Shown in pieces: positions 8,753 to 17,213 of a stretch of 64,000 nt of DNA (position 1 is its first letter; every line of letters begins with the position of its first letter). Source of the stretch: Streptomyces sp. DH41 (GTDB lineage Bacteria; Actinomycetota; Actinomycetes; Streptomycetales; Streptomycetaceae); NCBI RefSeq assembly GCF_029813785.1, contig NZ_JARVKY010000018.1:1-64000 (forward strand). Reading direction: 5' to 3'. The notes beneath the pieces were generated by a model. The model was not told where the DNA came from and did not search any database. It saw only the letters and a program-made list of their open reading frames with translations. The position numbers and the translations under genes were made by a program.

Positions 8753-9511
8753 TCACCGCGGCTCGGGCGGCCGCTGCCGAGGCATGTTCGGCCGAGCCCC
8801 ATTGGGCGTCATCGAGAAGCGTCCCGGCCCCCCGCCGCCCGCCTCCGAGGCCCGCCCCGCCCCGCCGGCCGCCCCCGACTGCAGCCCCAGCGGCGCGGCC
8901 CCGGTCCGGAAATCCACCATCCAGTCGGCCGTCTCCGCCCGCACCAGCTCCGTCACGTCCTCCGAGAACCGCCGCAGCACCAGCAGACACCGCTCGGCCG
9001 CCTCGCTCGCCGTCCCGTCGGCCGGTCCCAGTACCTCCCGCACGCTCTCCGACGCCCAGTCGAACTGGAGCGCCTGAAGCCGCCGCTGCACCGCCTGAGC
9101 CGTGGCCATGTCCCGCATCCACCCGGACGTGACCCCGAAATACCGGTCGGCCGCCACGCACGCCACCCCGATCAGCAGCGCCAGATATCCCCAGGGGGCC
9201 GCCCCGCCCACCATTCCGGACATGTCCAGCAGCGGCAGCGCCGCCCCGGCGACCGCCCCCGCCGCCGCCCCGCCCCGCAGCGCCATGGCGCTGCGCCGCT
9301 TCCACACCCGGTCCGCCAGATACCAGGCCGCCGTGTCCAGCGCGCCCCGCTCCACCCACCGGTACAGCTCGTCCAGCCGTTCCGCGGGCAGTGCCCAGTC
9401 CCCGAGTGGAAACGCCCGCCCGGTGAGGTCGCCCGGCCGCGGCCCGGCCGCCCCCTCACCGCCCCGCCCGTCGTGGGGCGGCCCCTCGGGCTGCATGTCC
9501 GGCTGACCCAC
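8753..9511 (-). CDS. SLATT-like two-transmembrane protein
   Basis: About 252 residues. A soluble N-terminus is followed by two adjacent hydrophobic segments (around residues 90-135, from RGGAAAGAVAGAALPLL to LALLIGVACVAADRYFGV). A helical region (ATAQAVQRRLQALQFDW) and a disordered Gly/Pro/Arg-rich tail come next. Two TM helices with flanking helices fit SLATT domains, 2TM effectors known from nucleotide-second-messenger conflict systems; the match is by layout and therefore tentative. GTG 9511 has GGGAG six bases upstream. It points away from ybaB-recR and is convergent with the kinase gene. Confidence 0.65.
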   Translation of the reverse strand: MGQPDMQPEGPPHDGRGGEGAAGPRPGDLTGRAFPLGDWALPAERLDELYRWVERGALDTAAWYLADRVWKRRSAMALRGGAAAGAVAGAALPLLDMSGMVGGAAPWGYLALLIGVACVAADRYFGVTSGWMRDMATAQAVQRRLQALQFDWASESVREVLGPADGTASEAAERCLLVLRRFSEDVTELVRAETADWMVDFRTGAAPLGLQSGAAGGAGRASEAGGGGPGRFSMTPNGARPNMPRQRPPEPR

Positions 9512-9783
9512 CCGGCACTCCCTACTGCTCACCGTTCGTGAAGACCTCGAAGCCCGAAGGCCCGAGGACCCCATGCGCCGGAATCCTTCCTACCGCCCAA
9601 TGGGTGGCGAAAACCTGGGTTACGTCGCTTTTCCATCCGGAAGAGGGCGTTGATCAGGTATAGGACTCCTCCGGCGTCACTCGAAAGAGTGCTGGAGCGG
9701 GGGCCGCGCGGACCACGTAGGCTCGTGCCGAACGGCAAAAACCCGCGGTGACCCCGCGGCGACAGCGGCGACAGGAGCTGAAC

Positions 9784-10128
9784 GTGATCCCCGGTGGTGG
9801 CCAGCCCAACATGCAGCAGCTGCTTCAGCAGGCCCAGAAGATGCAGCAGGACCTCGCCCAGGCCCAGGAGGAACTGGCGAGGACCGAGGTCGAAGGCCAG
9901 GCGGGCGGCGGCCTGGTGAAGGCCACGGTCACCGGCTCCGGCGAGCTGCGCGGCCTCGTGATCGACCCGAAGGCGGTGGACCCGGAGGACACCGAGACCC
10001 TCGCCGACCTGGTCGTCGCCGCGGTCCAGGCGGCCAACGAGAACGCGCAGAACCTCCAGCAGCAGAAGCTCGGCCCGCTCGCGCAGGGCATGGGCGGCGG
10101 CAGCGGCATCCCGGGTCTGCCTTTCTGA
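9784..10128 (+). CDS. YbaB/EbfC nucleoid-associated protein
   Basis: A 114-residue DNA-binding protein: an N-terminal coiled region rich in Gln (NMQQLLQQAQKMQQDLAQAQ), then the conserved KATVTGSGEL and VDPEDTETLADLV segments, and a Gly-rich tail. YbaB dimers bind DNA and are nearly always encoded just before recR, as here. GTG 9784 has AGGAG upstream; an ORF extension to 9748 lacks this. It is the first gene of a three-gene cluster with recR and a DUF5063 gene. Confidence 0.93.
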   Translation: MIPGGGQPNMQQLLQQAQKMQQDLAQAQEELARTEVEGQAGGGLVKATVTGSGELRGLVIDPKAVDPEDTETLADLVVAAVQAANENAQNLQQQKLGPLAQGMGGGSGIPGLPF

Positions 10129-10214
10129 GTCCGCGTCCCCCGTTCGGCTTTCTCAGACCGGCCCGAGCCCTCTACCGTACGTAGTGCAGGAACATCAGGA
10201 AGGACGGCAGTCCG

Positions 10215-10814
10215 TTGTACGAAGGCGTGGTCCAGGACCTCATCGACGAACTCGGGCGGCTGCCCGGCGTCGGTCCCAAGAGCGCGCAGCGGATCGCCTT
10301 CCACATCCTCCAGGCGGAACCGACCGACGTACGGCGGCTCGCCCAGACCCTCATGGAAGTGAAGGCCAAGGTCCGCTTCTGTGCGACCTGCGGGAACGTC
10401 GCGCAGGAAGAGCAGTGCAACATCTGCCGTGACGCGCGTCGCGACCCGTCCGTCATCTGTGTGGTGGAGGAGCCGAAGGACGTCGTGGCCATCGAGCGCA
10501 CCCGTGAGTTCCGCGGGCGCTATCACGTGCTCGGCGGCGCGATCAGCCCGATCGACGGAGTCGGCCCGGACGACCTCCGCATCCGTGAACTGCTCGCCCG
10601 CCTGGCGGACGGCGCGGTCACGGAGCTGATCCTGGCCACGGACCCGAATCTGGAGGGCGAGGCCACGGCCACGTACCTCGCCCGCATGATCAAGCCCATG
10701 GGCCTCAAGGTCACCCGCCTGGCCAGCGGCCTCCCGGTGGGCGGCGACCTGGAATACGCGGACGAGGTGACCCTCGGCCGCGCCTTCGAGGGGAGACGAC
10801 TCCTAGATGTCTGA
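10215..10814 (+). CDS. recR: recombination mediator RecR
   Basis: A 199-residue protein of the expected length. N-terminal helix-hairpin-helix (LIDELGRLPGVGPKSAQRIAFHIL), then a C4 zinc finger (CATC... CNIC, about residues 56-72), and a TOPRIM domain with VVEEPKDVVAIE and a DPNLEGEATA segment. With RecF and RecO it loads RecA at gaps. It starts with TTG 10215, preceded by AGGAAGGA at a slightly long distance. Its end overlaps the next gene by eight bases. Confidence 0.96.
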   Translation: MYEGVVQDLIDELGRLPGVGPKSAQRIAFHILQAEPTDVRRLAQTLMEVKAKVRFCATCGNVAQEEQCNICRDARRDPSVICVVEEPKDVVAIERTREFRGRYHVLGGAISPIDGVGPDDLRIRELLARLADGAVTELILATDPNLEGEATATYLARMIKPMGLKVTRLASGLPVGGDLEYADEVTLGRAFEGRRLLDV

Positions 10815-11466
10815 CGCCACTCTGCACGCGACCGACCAGAACCCGGACGACTTCGCGGTCCAGATCGCGGACCAGATCGAGAGTTTCCTGGTCGCCGTGA
10901 CCGAGGTCGCCAAGGGCGACGAACCGGACTCGGCGGTTCCCTTCCTCCTGCTGGAGGTCTCCCAGCTCATGCTGGCCGGCGGCCGCCTGGGCGCCCACGA
11001 GGACATCGTCCCCGACGAGCGCTACGAGCCCGACCCGGGTCCCGAGCTGGACGTGGACGACCTGCGCGAGAATCTCGCCCGCATCCTCGAACCGATCGAC
11101 GTCTACTCCGAGGTCTTCGACCCGTACGAGCCGCGCAAGGCTCCGGTCCCGGCCCGTATCTCCGATGACCTCACCGACGTCATCACCGACCTCCGCCACG
11201 GCATGGTCCACTACAAGGCCGGCCGCACCACGGAGGCCCTGTGGTGGTGGCAGTTCTCCTACTTTTCCAACTGGGGCTCCACGGCCTCCGCGACCCTGCG
11301 CGCCCTCCAGTCGGTCGTCGCCCACGTCCGTCTGAACCAGCCCCTGGAGGAACTGGACGGCCTCGACACCGACCAGGATCTCGGCGACGAGGCCCTGGAG
11401 ACGGAGGCCGGCCGGGTCATGGTGGAGGAGATCGCGGGCCCACTGGGCCTGCGCCCGGTCAGGTAG
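10807..11466 (+). CDS. DUF5063 domain protein
   Basis: A 219-residue acidic soluble protein with the features of DUF5063: an N-terminal helix (FAVQIADQIESFLVAVTEVAKG), a middle segment DVYSEVFDPYEP, and WWQFSYFSNWGSTASATLRALQ towards the C-terminus. Function unknown. The start codon lies inside the recR end, so the two are translationally coupled, and the linkage ybaB-recR-DUF5063 suggests a role near DNA repair or nucleoid biology; that is inference from position. Confidence 0.88.
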   Translation: MSDATLHATDQNPDDFAVQIADQIESFLVAVTEVAKGDEPDSAVPFLLLEVSQLMLAGGRLGAHEDIVPDERYEPDPGPELDVDDLRENLARILEPIDVYSEVFDPYEPRKAPVPARISDDLTDVITDLRHGMVHYKAGRTTEALWWWQFSYFSNWGSTASATLRALQSVVAHVRLNQPLEELDGLDTDQDLGDEALETEAGRVMVEEIAGPLGLRPVR

Positions 11467-11544
11467 CGACCGTTCCGGCGTGCGCGGAAGGCGGTCGAGT
11501 TCCTCGCGATCGTCGTGGCCGAGGCCGGGGGCAGGTGGTGTGCT

Positions 11545-11634
11545 GAAAAAGCGTGAACTGATGGCAGGAAATGTCCTTGGAGCGCTCAAATGAGTGCTGC
11601 GAGGACGGTGGGGGCGATTCGTTCACGCTTTTTC
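11545..11634. repeat. 14-base inverted repeat pair enclosing 62 bases
   Basis: GAAAAAGCGTGAAC at 11545-11558 recurs exactly inverted at 11621-11634. The A/T runs at the ends stand out from the GC-rich surroundings. The element lies between convergent genes, so it could be a large two-way terminator or a decayed small mobile element. No target duplication was confirmed. Confidence 0.55.
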
Positions 11635-11662
11635 GGTGGGGGTGCCGGTCGGGGGTGGTGGC

Positions 11663-12070
11663 TCATCGTGCGCCGGCGTCCAGTGCCGCGCTGAGTTTCG
11701 CCGCGCACACGTAGGGCGCGGTCGCCGTCGGCCCGCTGTACCAGCGCAGCGGCCAGGTGTTGCCCTCCAGGGCCGGGATGCCGACGTAGGTGACGGTCCG
11801 CGCCCCTCGTCCCCCGCCCAACCGCTGCACACCGAGCGGCCAGTCGTACGCCGCGACCTCCCCGGGCGCCAGCAGGAAGTACACCCACCGCCCGCCGCTC
11901 CCCTCGCACACGATGGGCCCGGCGTCCTCGTCCGTCGCCTCGACAAGCCAGTCGGCGACCAGCTCCCCCCGGATGCCGTCGATCCGTACGGCGTCGAAGT
12001 GCACGCCGGCCACGTGCAGTTGATGCCCGGCGACCGGCACCCACGCCGGACGGTGAATTGTGTTCGTCAT
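11663..12070 (-). CDS. hypothetical protein beside an XRE regulator
   Basis: About 135 residues, starting MTNTIHRPAWVPVAGHQLHVAGVHFDAVRIDG. The wording of the central part (GRWVYFLLAPGEVAAYDWPLGV and NTWPLRWYSGPTATAPYVC) resembles N-terminal pieces of bifunctional primase/polymerase-like proteins of Streptomyces, but no catalytic residues can be assigned. It is transcribed divergently from the XRE regulator at 12155 with an 84-base gap, so the two probably share control sites. ATG 12070 is used; GTG 12076 is an alternative. Confidence 0.6.
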   Translation of the reverse strand: MTNTIHRPAWVPVAGHQLHVAGVHFDAVRIDGIRGELVADWLVEATDEDAGPIVCEGSGGRWVYFLLAPGEVAAYDWPLGVQRLGGGRGARTVTYVGIPALEGNTWPLRWYSGPTATAPYVCAAKLSAALDAGAR

Positions 12071-12154
12071 GGTCACACGCTGCCGTCGGCGAGGCTACGC
12101 TCGGTAGCGACTGAGGTGATACACGCCGTGGTGTACCGGTCGGAGGTGCGTGTC

Positions 12155-12964
12155 GTGTCGGGCCAGAACAACTCCCAGCCGCCTGTCGCTTGGCGCTACA
12201 GCGGCAACCAGATGAAGCGCTGGCGCACCAAGGCCAACGTGAGCCGTGAGCAGCTCGCCGAGGCGGCCAGTTACTCGCCGGACACCATCAAGTCGATGGA
12301 GCAGGGCGTACGGATGCCGACGCCGCGCGTCCTCGACGTGGCCGATGAGCTGTGCCGGGCGGAGGGGCTGCTGAGCGCCGCCAAGGACTACCTCCAGCGG
12401 GAGAAGTTCCCGGCAAGGGCGCAGGACTTCATGGAGCGGGAGAGGGAGGCGATCAGCCTCTGGTGGTACGAGGACACGTTGATTCCGGGCTTGTTGCAGA
12501 CGGAGCGGTACGCGCGCACGCTGATCGAGAACCGCAACCCACCGCTGGACGAGGTGACCATCGAGGAACGGATCACGGCCCGCATGGAGCGGCAGGCGAT
12601 CCTGACTGAGCGCAAGCCACCGGTGGGCCTGAGCTTCGTTCTGTACGAGGCGGTGCTGCGCAGTCCACTTGTGGACGATGAGCAGATGAACCGTCTGCTG
12701 GAGGTCTCGCGGCTTCGGAACGTCGCGTTGCAGGTACTCACGTTCGAGCGGGCCATTCCGGCGGGACTCCTGGGATCCACGGTGCTGCTGGAGACTCAGG
12801 CGTACGAGCGGTTCGCCTTCTCCGAGGGGCCCATTGCCAGTGAACTGTCGGCCGAACCGGGGGTTGTCAACCGTGTGTCGGAGCGGCTTAGCATGATGCG
12901 CACCGAGGCTCTCAGCCCCGCTGAGTCGGCCCGCTTCATCAACGGGATGGTGAATCAGCCGTGA
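12155..12964 (+). CDS. XRE family regulator with DUF5753 domain
   Basis: A 269-residue protein. Helix-turn-helix at about residues 18-75 (VSREQLAEAASYSPDTIKSMEQG), then the DUF5753 ligand-type region from about 95 (WWYEDTLIPGLLQTERYARTLI to SARFINGM). These XRE/DUF5753 proteins are abundant in Streptomyces, are paired with small DUF397 proteins, and include BldB-linked developmental loci such as WhiJ; toxin/antitoxin-like behaviour has been suggested for the family. GTG 12155 has GGAGG eight bases upstream. The stop overlaps the DUF397 gene (GTGA). Confidence 0.9.
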   Translation: MSGQNNSQPPVAWRYSGNQMKRWRTKANVSREQLAEAASYSPDTIKSMEQGVRMPTPRVLDVADELCRAEGLLSAAKDYLQREKFPARAQDFMEREREAISLWWYEDTLIPGLLQTERYARTLIENRNPPLDEVTIEERITARMERQAILTERKPPVGLSFVLYEAVLRSPLVDDEQMNRLLEVSRLRNVALQVLTFERAIPAGLLGSTVLLETQAYERFAFSEGPIASELSAEPGVVNRVSERLSMMRTEALSPAESARFINGMVNQP

Positions 12965-13146
12965 GCGACCAGTTGCAGTGGTTCAGGTCCAGCTACAGCG
13001 ACGACGAGGGCGGCGCCTGCGTCGAGGTCGCCCTCGCCTCCGCCATCCACATCCGTGACTCCAAGGCGGCGCCCACCGGACCCGAACTCCACATCTCCGC
13101 CCCCGCGTGGTCGGCGTTCATCGCCGCAGTTCAGCCCGGAGCTTGA
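12961..13146 (+). CDS. DUF397 domain protein
   Basis: A 61-residue protein with the whole DUF397 signature: WFRSSYSDDEGGACVEVAL, then IHIRDSKAAPTGPELHIS and a C-terminal WSAFIAAV. It starts at a GTG inside the stop of the XRE/DUF5753 gene. DUF397 partners are thought to counteract or modulate their XRE neighbour; the molecular detail is not established. Confidence 0.9.
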   Translation: MSDQLQWFRSSYSDDEGGACVEVALASAIHIRDSKAAPTGPELHISAPAWSAFIAAVQPGA

Positions 13147-13381
13147 GCCCCGGGATCCGAGCTCTTCCCTTGGTTCTTCTGGTCTGGTTGAAATACCCAA
13201 CCAACCAAGGCTGTACGTGAGTTGAGCAGACGTAACTCGTAAGAGTGACGTTCCGTGATCGGCTTGCGTCGCTGTGTAAAGCCACTCTAGGTTCGCGGCA
13301 AACGACCAGAACTGAGTCGGCCCCGGCGGTGCTCCAACACCAATCCGGGGCCTGACCTACACATCGAAAAGTAGAGGTTCG

Positions 13382-14476
13382 ATGGTGGCTTTCGCCAACC
13401 TTAGTCCTGCCCTGCCCGCCCCGTCCCACCCCATGGCCAATCCGGGCTACGGAAAACGCCTCGCAGGTGACGAAGACCCGCACGCGGACCCGGACTTCGC
13501 ACATCTGCTGCCGCGTGAGGCCGAGGTCGCCGTCTTCATCGACCACCTCGACACCGGCCACTCGATGGGGCACAAGGTCCTCGCGGCGGAACACCCGCGC
13601 TACGGCCAGCAGGCGATGCGGACGTCCCTCAGCCGCCTCAGCGAGGCCGGCCACCTGCGCTGGATCAGAGAACACATCACCGTCGAGGACAACACCATGC
13701 GGTGGGTCACACGGACGTACTGGTCGCGTACGCGCAGGTCGGAGGCCTGGTGGGAGGAGTTCGCACGGGAGCGGAACGGCCGGATCGTGCCCGGTGACCT
13801 CCGTCCCGGGTTGGCGCGCACCGAAGAGCCCGAGCTGCCCGAACCGGAGACCGAGTCGCATCCCGAGCCCGAGCCCGAGTCCCGGACCGGGTCCCGGACC
13901 GAACCCAGGACCGGGCCCCGGACCGAACCCAGGGCCGAGCCCACGACCTCGTACCTCACCCTCGCCGGAATCCGCGACGCGGAACCCCGCATGCCCCTGT
14001 CCGAAGCCGACTGCCGGTCCCTCGCCTCACTGGCGGAGGAGTGGCTGGCGCGCGGTGCGACGCCCCAGGACATCACCCGCGCGGTGACGGGCGGCCTTCC
14101 CGCGACCGTGAACAACCCGGGCGGTCTCGCCCGCAACCGACTGGAGAACAGAATGCCCCCGAAGAAGGCGAAGATCCGCCAGAAGGCCGCCCCGCGCCGG
14201 GCCCGTGTGACCCGCGCGGTCATCTGCTGCATGTCCTGCGACGCGGACGAGCTGACGACGAAGATCCAGGGCGGCATGTGTCCGGACTGCCGCGCCGAGT
14301 TCGAGGCGGCCGTGGCCGCCGAGGAGGCCGGGCAGCCGGACACCGGATACGTGCCGGACACCTTCCTGGCCGACCCCGACGCCCACGCCGTGTACGAGTG
14401 GGTGGACGTACCCCGCCGAGCGGCGGAGGTACGCGCGGCGGGCGGCCTGCGGCCGAGGACGGAGCGGGCGCTCTGA
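13382..14476 (+). CDS. helix-turn-helix protein with acidic repeat linker and zinc ribbon
   Basis: 364 residues in three parts. Residues about 45-130 form a winged-helix-like region (SMGHKVLAAEHPRYGQQAMRTSL, SEAGHLRWIREHI). Residues about 150-182 are a low-complexity Glu-Pro/Arg-Thr repeat encoded by direct repeats near 13850-13950. The C-terminal third contains ICCMSCDADEL... GGMCPDC, a CxxC...CxxC zinc ribbon at about residues 281-303. It is probably DNA-binding. Similar proteins are scattered in Streptomyces accessory regions. It starts at ATG 13382 behind a weak AGAGG. No function can be named. Confidence 0.75.
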   Translation: MVAFANLSPALPAPSHPMANPGYGKRLAGDEDPHADPDFAHLLPREAEVAVFIDHLDTGHSMGHKVLAAEHPRYGQQAMRTSLSRLSEAGHLRWIREHITVEDNTMRWVTRTYWSRTRRSEAWWEEFARERNGRIVPGDLRPGLARTEEPELPEPETESHPEPEPESRTGSRTEPRTGPRTEPRAEPTTSYLTLAGIRDAEPRMPLSEADCRSLASLAEEWLARGATPQDITRAVTGGLPATVNNPGGLARNRLENRMPPKKAKIRQKAAPRRARVTRAVICCMSCDADELTTKIQGGMCPDCRAEFEAAVAAEEAGQPDTGYVPDTFLADPDAHAVYEWVDVPRRAAEVRAAGGLRPRTERAL

Positions 14477-14717
14477 AAAATGGGAAGGCCGCGGTCAAGC
14501 CCGCCGCAGCGCTGACTGAACCACTCCGCTTGTGAACGTGTGACACACCGCACTTTCCCGAGTGACCCGCGTCCTCCTGGGCATGAGCCTGCCTGGACGA
14601 GCCCGGAAGTCTCACCATGCGATACCGCAGGGGGGAAATCCGGACGCTCGGTAAAATGAGCCGACCGCAGTACATATACGTACGTGCGGAAAGAGACGGA
14701 TTGAGCGAGGAGCGCAC

Positions 14718-15995
14718 GTGGGCCTTGTCGTGCAGAAGTACGGAGGCTCCTCCGTAGCCGATGCCGAAGGCATCAAGCGCGTCGCCAAGCGGATCGTGGA
14801 AGCGAAGAAGAACGGCAACCAGGTGGTCGCCGTAGTTTCCGCGATGGGCGACACGACGGACGAGCTGATCGATCTCGCCGAGCAGGTATCCCCGATCCCT
14901 GCCGGGCGCGAACTCGACATGCTGCTGACCGCCGGAGAGCGAATCTCCATGGCGCTGCTGGCCATGGCGATCAAAAACCTGGGTCACGAGGCCCAGTCGT
15001 TCACCGGCAGCCAGGCCGGAGTCATCACCGACTCGGTCCACAACAAGGCGCGGATCATCGACGTCACGCCGGGCCGCATCAAGACCTCGGTGGACGAGGG
15101 CAACGTCGCCATCGTGGCCGGCTTCCAGGGCGTCAGCCAGGACAGCAAGGACATCACCACGCTGGGGCGGGGCGGATCCGACACCACCGCTGTCGCTCTC
15201 GCCGCCGCGCTCGACGCGGACGTCTGTGAGATCTACACCGACGTCGACGGCGTCTTCACCGCCGACCCGCGCGTGGTGAAGAAGGCGAAGAAGATCGACT
15301 GGATCTCCTTCGAGGACATGCTGGAGCTCGCGGCCTCCGGTTCCAAGGTGCTCCTCCACCGCTGTGTGGAGTACGCCCGCCGGTACAACATCCCGATCCA
15401 CGTCCGGTCCAGCTTCAGCGGACTGCAGGGCACGTGGGTCAGCAGCGAGCCGATCAAGCAAGGGGAAAAGCACGTGGAGCAGGCCATGATCTCCGGTGTC
15501 GCGCACGACACCTCCGAGGCCAAGGTCACCGTCGTCGGTGTGCCGGACAAGCCGGGCGAGGCGGCCGCGATCTTCCGGGCGATCGCCGACGCCCAGGTCA
15601 ACATCGACATGGTCGTGCAGAACGTGTCCGCGGCCTCCACGGGCCTGACGGACATCTCCTTCACCCTGCCGAAGAGCGAGGGCCGCAAGGCCATCGACGC
15701 GCTGGAGAAGAACCGCGCGGGCATCGGCTTCGACTCGCTGCGCTACGACGACCAGATCGGCAAGATCTCGCTGGTCGGCGCGGGCATGAAGAGCAACCCG
15801 GGCGTCACCGCCGACTTCTTCACCGCACTGTCCGAGTCCGGGGTGAACATCGAGCTGATCTCGACCTCCGAGATCCGTATCTCGGTCGTCACCCGCAAGG
15901 ACGACGTGAACGAGGCCGTCCGCGCCGTGCACACCGCCTTCGGGCTGGACTCCGACGGCGACGAGGCCGTCGTCTACGGGGGCACCGGGCGCTGA
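14718..15995 (+). CDS. lysC: aspartate kinase (alpha subunit)
   Basis: 425 residues, the usual length of the monofunctional actinobacterial enzyme. It phosphorylates aspartate to beta-aspartyl phosphate, the first step to lysine, threonine, methionine and diaminopimelate. Visible are KYGGSSV at the N-terminus, TLGRGGSDTTAVALA (about 150), YTDVDGVFTADPR (about 175), and two ACT domains from about residue 265 (VTVVGVPDKPGEAA, ISLVGAGMKSNPGV) that bind feedback lysine/threonine. GTG 14718 has GAGGAG eight bases upstream. asd overlaps the end by one base, so they form an operon. Confidence 0.96.
   Translation: MGLVVQKYGGSSVADAEGIKRVAKRIVEAKKNGNQVVAVVSAMGDTTDELIDLAEQVSPIPAGRELDMLLTAGERISMALLAMAIKNLGHEAQSFTGSQAGVITDSVHNKARIIDVTPGRIKTSVDEGNVAIVAGFQGVSQDSKDITTLGRGGSDTTAVALAAALDADVCEIYTDVDGVFTADPRVVKKAKKIDWISFEDMLELAASGSKVLLHRCVEYARRYNIPIHVRSSFSGLQGTWVSSEPIKQGEKHVEQAMISGVAHDTSEAKVTVVGVPDKPGEAAAIFRAIADAQVNIDMVVQNVSAASTGLTDISFTLPKSEGRKAIDALEKNRAGIGFDSLRYDDQIGKISLVGAGMKSNPGVTADFFTALSESGVNIELISTSEIRISVVTRKDDVNEAVRAVHTAFGLDSDGDEAVVYGGTGR
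15474..15995 (+). CDS. lysC: internal start: regulatory beta subunit of aspartate kinase
   Basis: Within lysC an AGGGGAAAAG Shine-Dalgarno-like stretch (15461-15470) precedes an in-frame GTG at 15474. Starting there yields a 173-residue protein made of the two ACT domains only. Corynebacterium glutamicum makes an alpha2beta2 aspartate kinase from just such an overlapping frame, with a beta subunit of nearly this size. Actual use of the start here is inferred. Confidence 0.7.
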   Translation: MEQAMISGVAHDTSEAKVTVVGVPDKPGEAAAIFRAIADAQVNIDMVVQNVSAASTGLTDISFTLPKSEGRKAIDALEKNRAGIGFDSLRYDDQIGKISLVGAGMKSNPGVTADFFTALSESGVNIELISTSEIRISVVTRKDDVNEAVRAVHTAFGLDSDGDEAVVYGGTGR

Positions 15996-17071
15996 TGTCC
16001 GACACGCATGGCGCCGGACGCTCCGGGCGGCCGACCCTGGCCGTCGTGGGAGCGACCGGCGCCGTCGGCTCCGTGATGCTCCAGATCCTGTCCCAGCACG
16101 CGGACGTCTGGGGCGACATCCGCCTGATCGCCTCCCCGCGCTCGGCCGGCCGCAAGCTGGCCGTGCGCGGGGAGGAGGTCGAGGTGGTGGCGCTGGCCGA
16201 GGAGGCCTTCGACGGGGTCGACGTCGCCATGTTCGACGTACCCGACGAGGTGTCCGCGCAGTGGGCGCCGGTCGCCGCGGCCAAGGGTGTGGTGGTGGTC
16301 GACAACTCCGGCGCGTTCCGGATGGACCCGGACGTGCCGCTGGTCGTGCCCGAGGTCAATCCGCACGCGGTGCGGATGCGGCCGCGCGGGATCGTCTCCA
16401 ACCCCAACTGCACGACACTGTCCATGATCGTGGCGTTGGGCGCGCTGCACGCCGAGTTCGGGCTGCGCGAGCTGGTCGTCTCGTCGTACCAGGCGGTGAG
16501 CGGGGCCGGACGGGACGGCGTGGAGACGCTGCGCCGACAGCTGTCGCTGGTGGCCGGGACCGAGTTGGGGAACAGCCCCGGTGACCTGCGGCGGGCCGTC
16601 GGCGACGACACCGGGCCCTTCCCGGAGCCGGTCGCGCTGAACGTCGTACCGTGGGCAGGGTCGTTGAAGGACGACGGCTGGTCCTCGGAGGAGATGAAGG
16701 TGCGGGACGAGTCCCGCAAGATCCTCGGGCTGCCGAACCTTCCCGTCGCCGTGACGTGTGTACGGGTGCCGGTGGTCACCACGCACTCCTTGACCGTGCA
16801 CGCCCGCTTCGAGGGCGAGGTCACCGTCGACAAGGCCCGGGAGATCCTGGCCACGGCGCCCGGCGTGGTGCTCTTCGACAACCCGGCCGCGGGGGAGTTC
16901 CCCACCCCCGCCGACGTGGTCGGCACCGACCCGACCTGGGTGGGCCGGGTGCGGCGGGCCCTGGACGACCCGACGGCGCTCGAACTCTTCGTCTGCGGGG
17001 ACAACCTGCGCAAGGGGGCCGCGCTGAACACCGCGCAGATCGCGGAGCTGGTGGCGGCCGAGTTCGGCTGA
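15995..17071 (+). CDS. asd: aspartate-semialdehyde dehydrogenase
   Basis: 358 residues. It reduces beta-aspartyl phosphate to aspartate semialdehyde with NADPH. The N-terminal nucleotide site is VVGATGAVGSVMLQIL. The active-site cysteine is in SNPNCTTLSM (about residue 137), followed by SSYQAVSGAG and, towards the C-terminus, the catalytic histidine region RVPVVTTHSLTVHA. The ATG shares an A with the lysC stop (TGATG), giving tight coupling. A strong hairpin follows at 17176. Confidence 0.95.
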   Translation: MSDTHGAGRSGRPTLAVVGATGAVGSVMLQILSQHADVWGDIRLIASPRSAGRKLAVRGEEVEVVALAEEAFDGVDVAMFDVPDEVSAQWAPVAAAKGVVVVDNSGAFRMDPDVPLVVPEVNPHAVRMRPRGIVSNPNCTTLSMIVALGALHAEFGLRELVVSSYQAVSGAGRDGVETLRRQLSLVAGTELGNSPGDLRRAVGDDTGPFPEPVALNVVPWAGSLKDDGWSSEEMKVRDESRKILGLPNLPVAVTCVRVPVVTTHSLTVHARFEGEVTVDKAREILATAPGVVLFDNPAAGEFPTPADVVGTDPTWVGRVRRALDDPTALELFVCGDNLRKGAALNTAQIAELVAAEFG

Positions 17072-17175
17072 GCACGCCGGCCGTCGCGGGTCCGTTTGTA
17101 GAATTCGTGAACGAGATGTGATCCGGAAGTTGGCCCGGACTACTTGTACCCGACACCTGTGGCATCAGAGGATTT

Positions 17176-17213
17176 GCTCCCCGCCCTCCGCAACCGTGCG
17201 AAGGGCGGGGAGC
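17176..17213 (+). terminator. terminator of the lysC-asd operon
   Basis: GCTCCCCGCCCT (17176-17187) pairs with AGGGCGGGGAGC (17202-17213) across a 14-base loop, followed by GTCTTTG. It lies about 105 bases behind asd. Confidence 0.75.
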
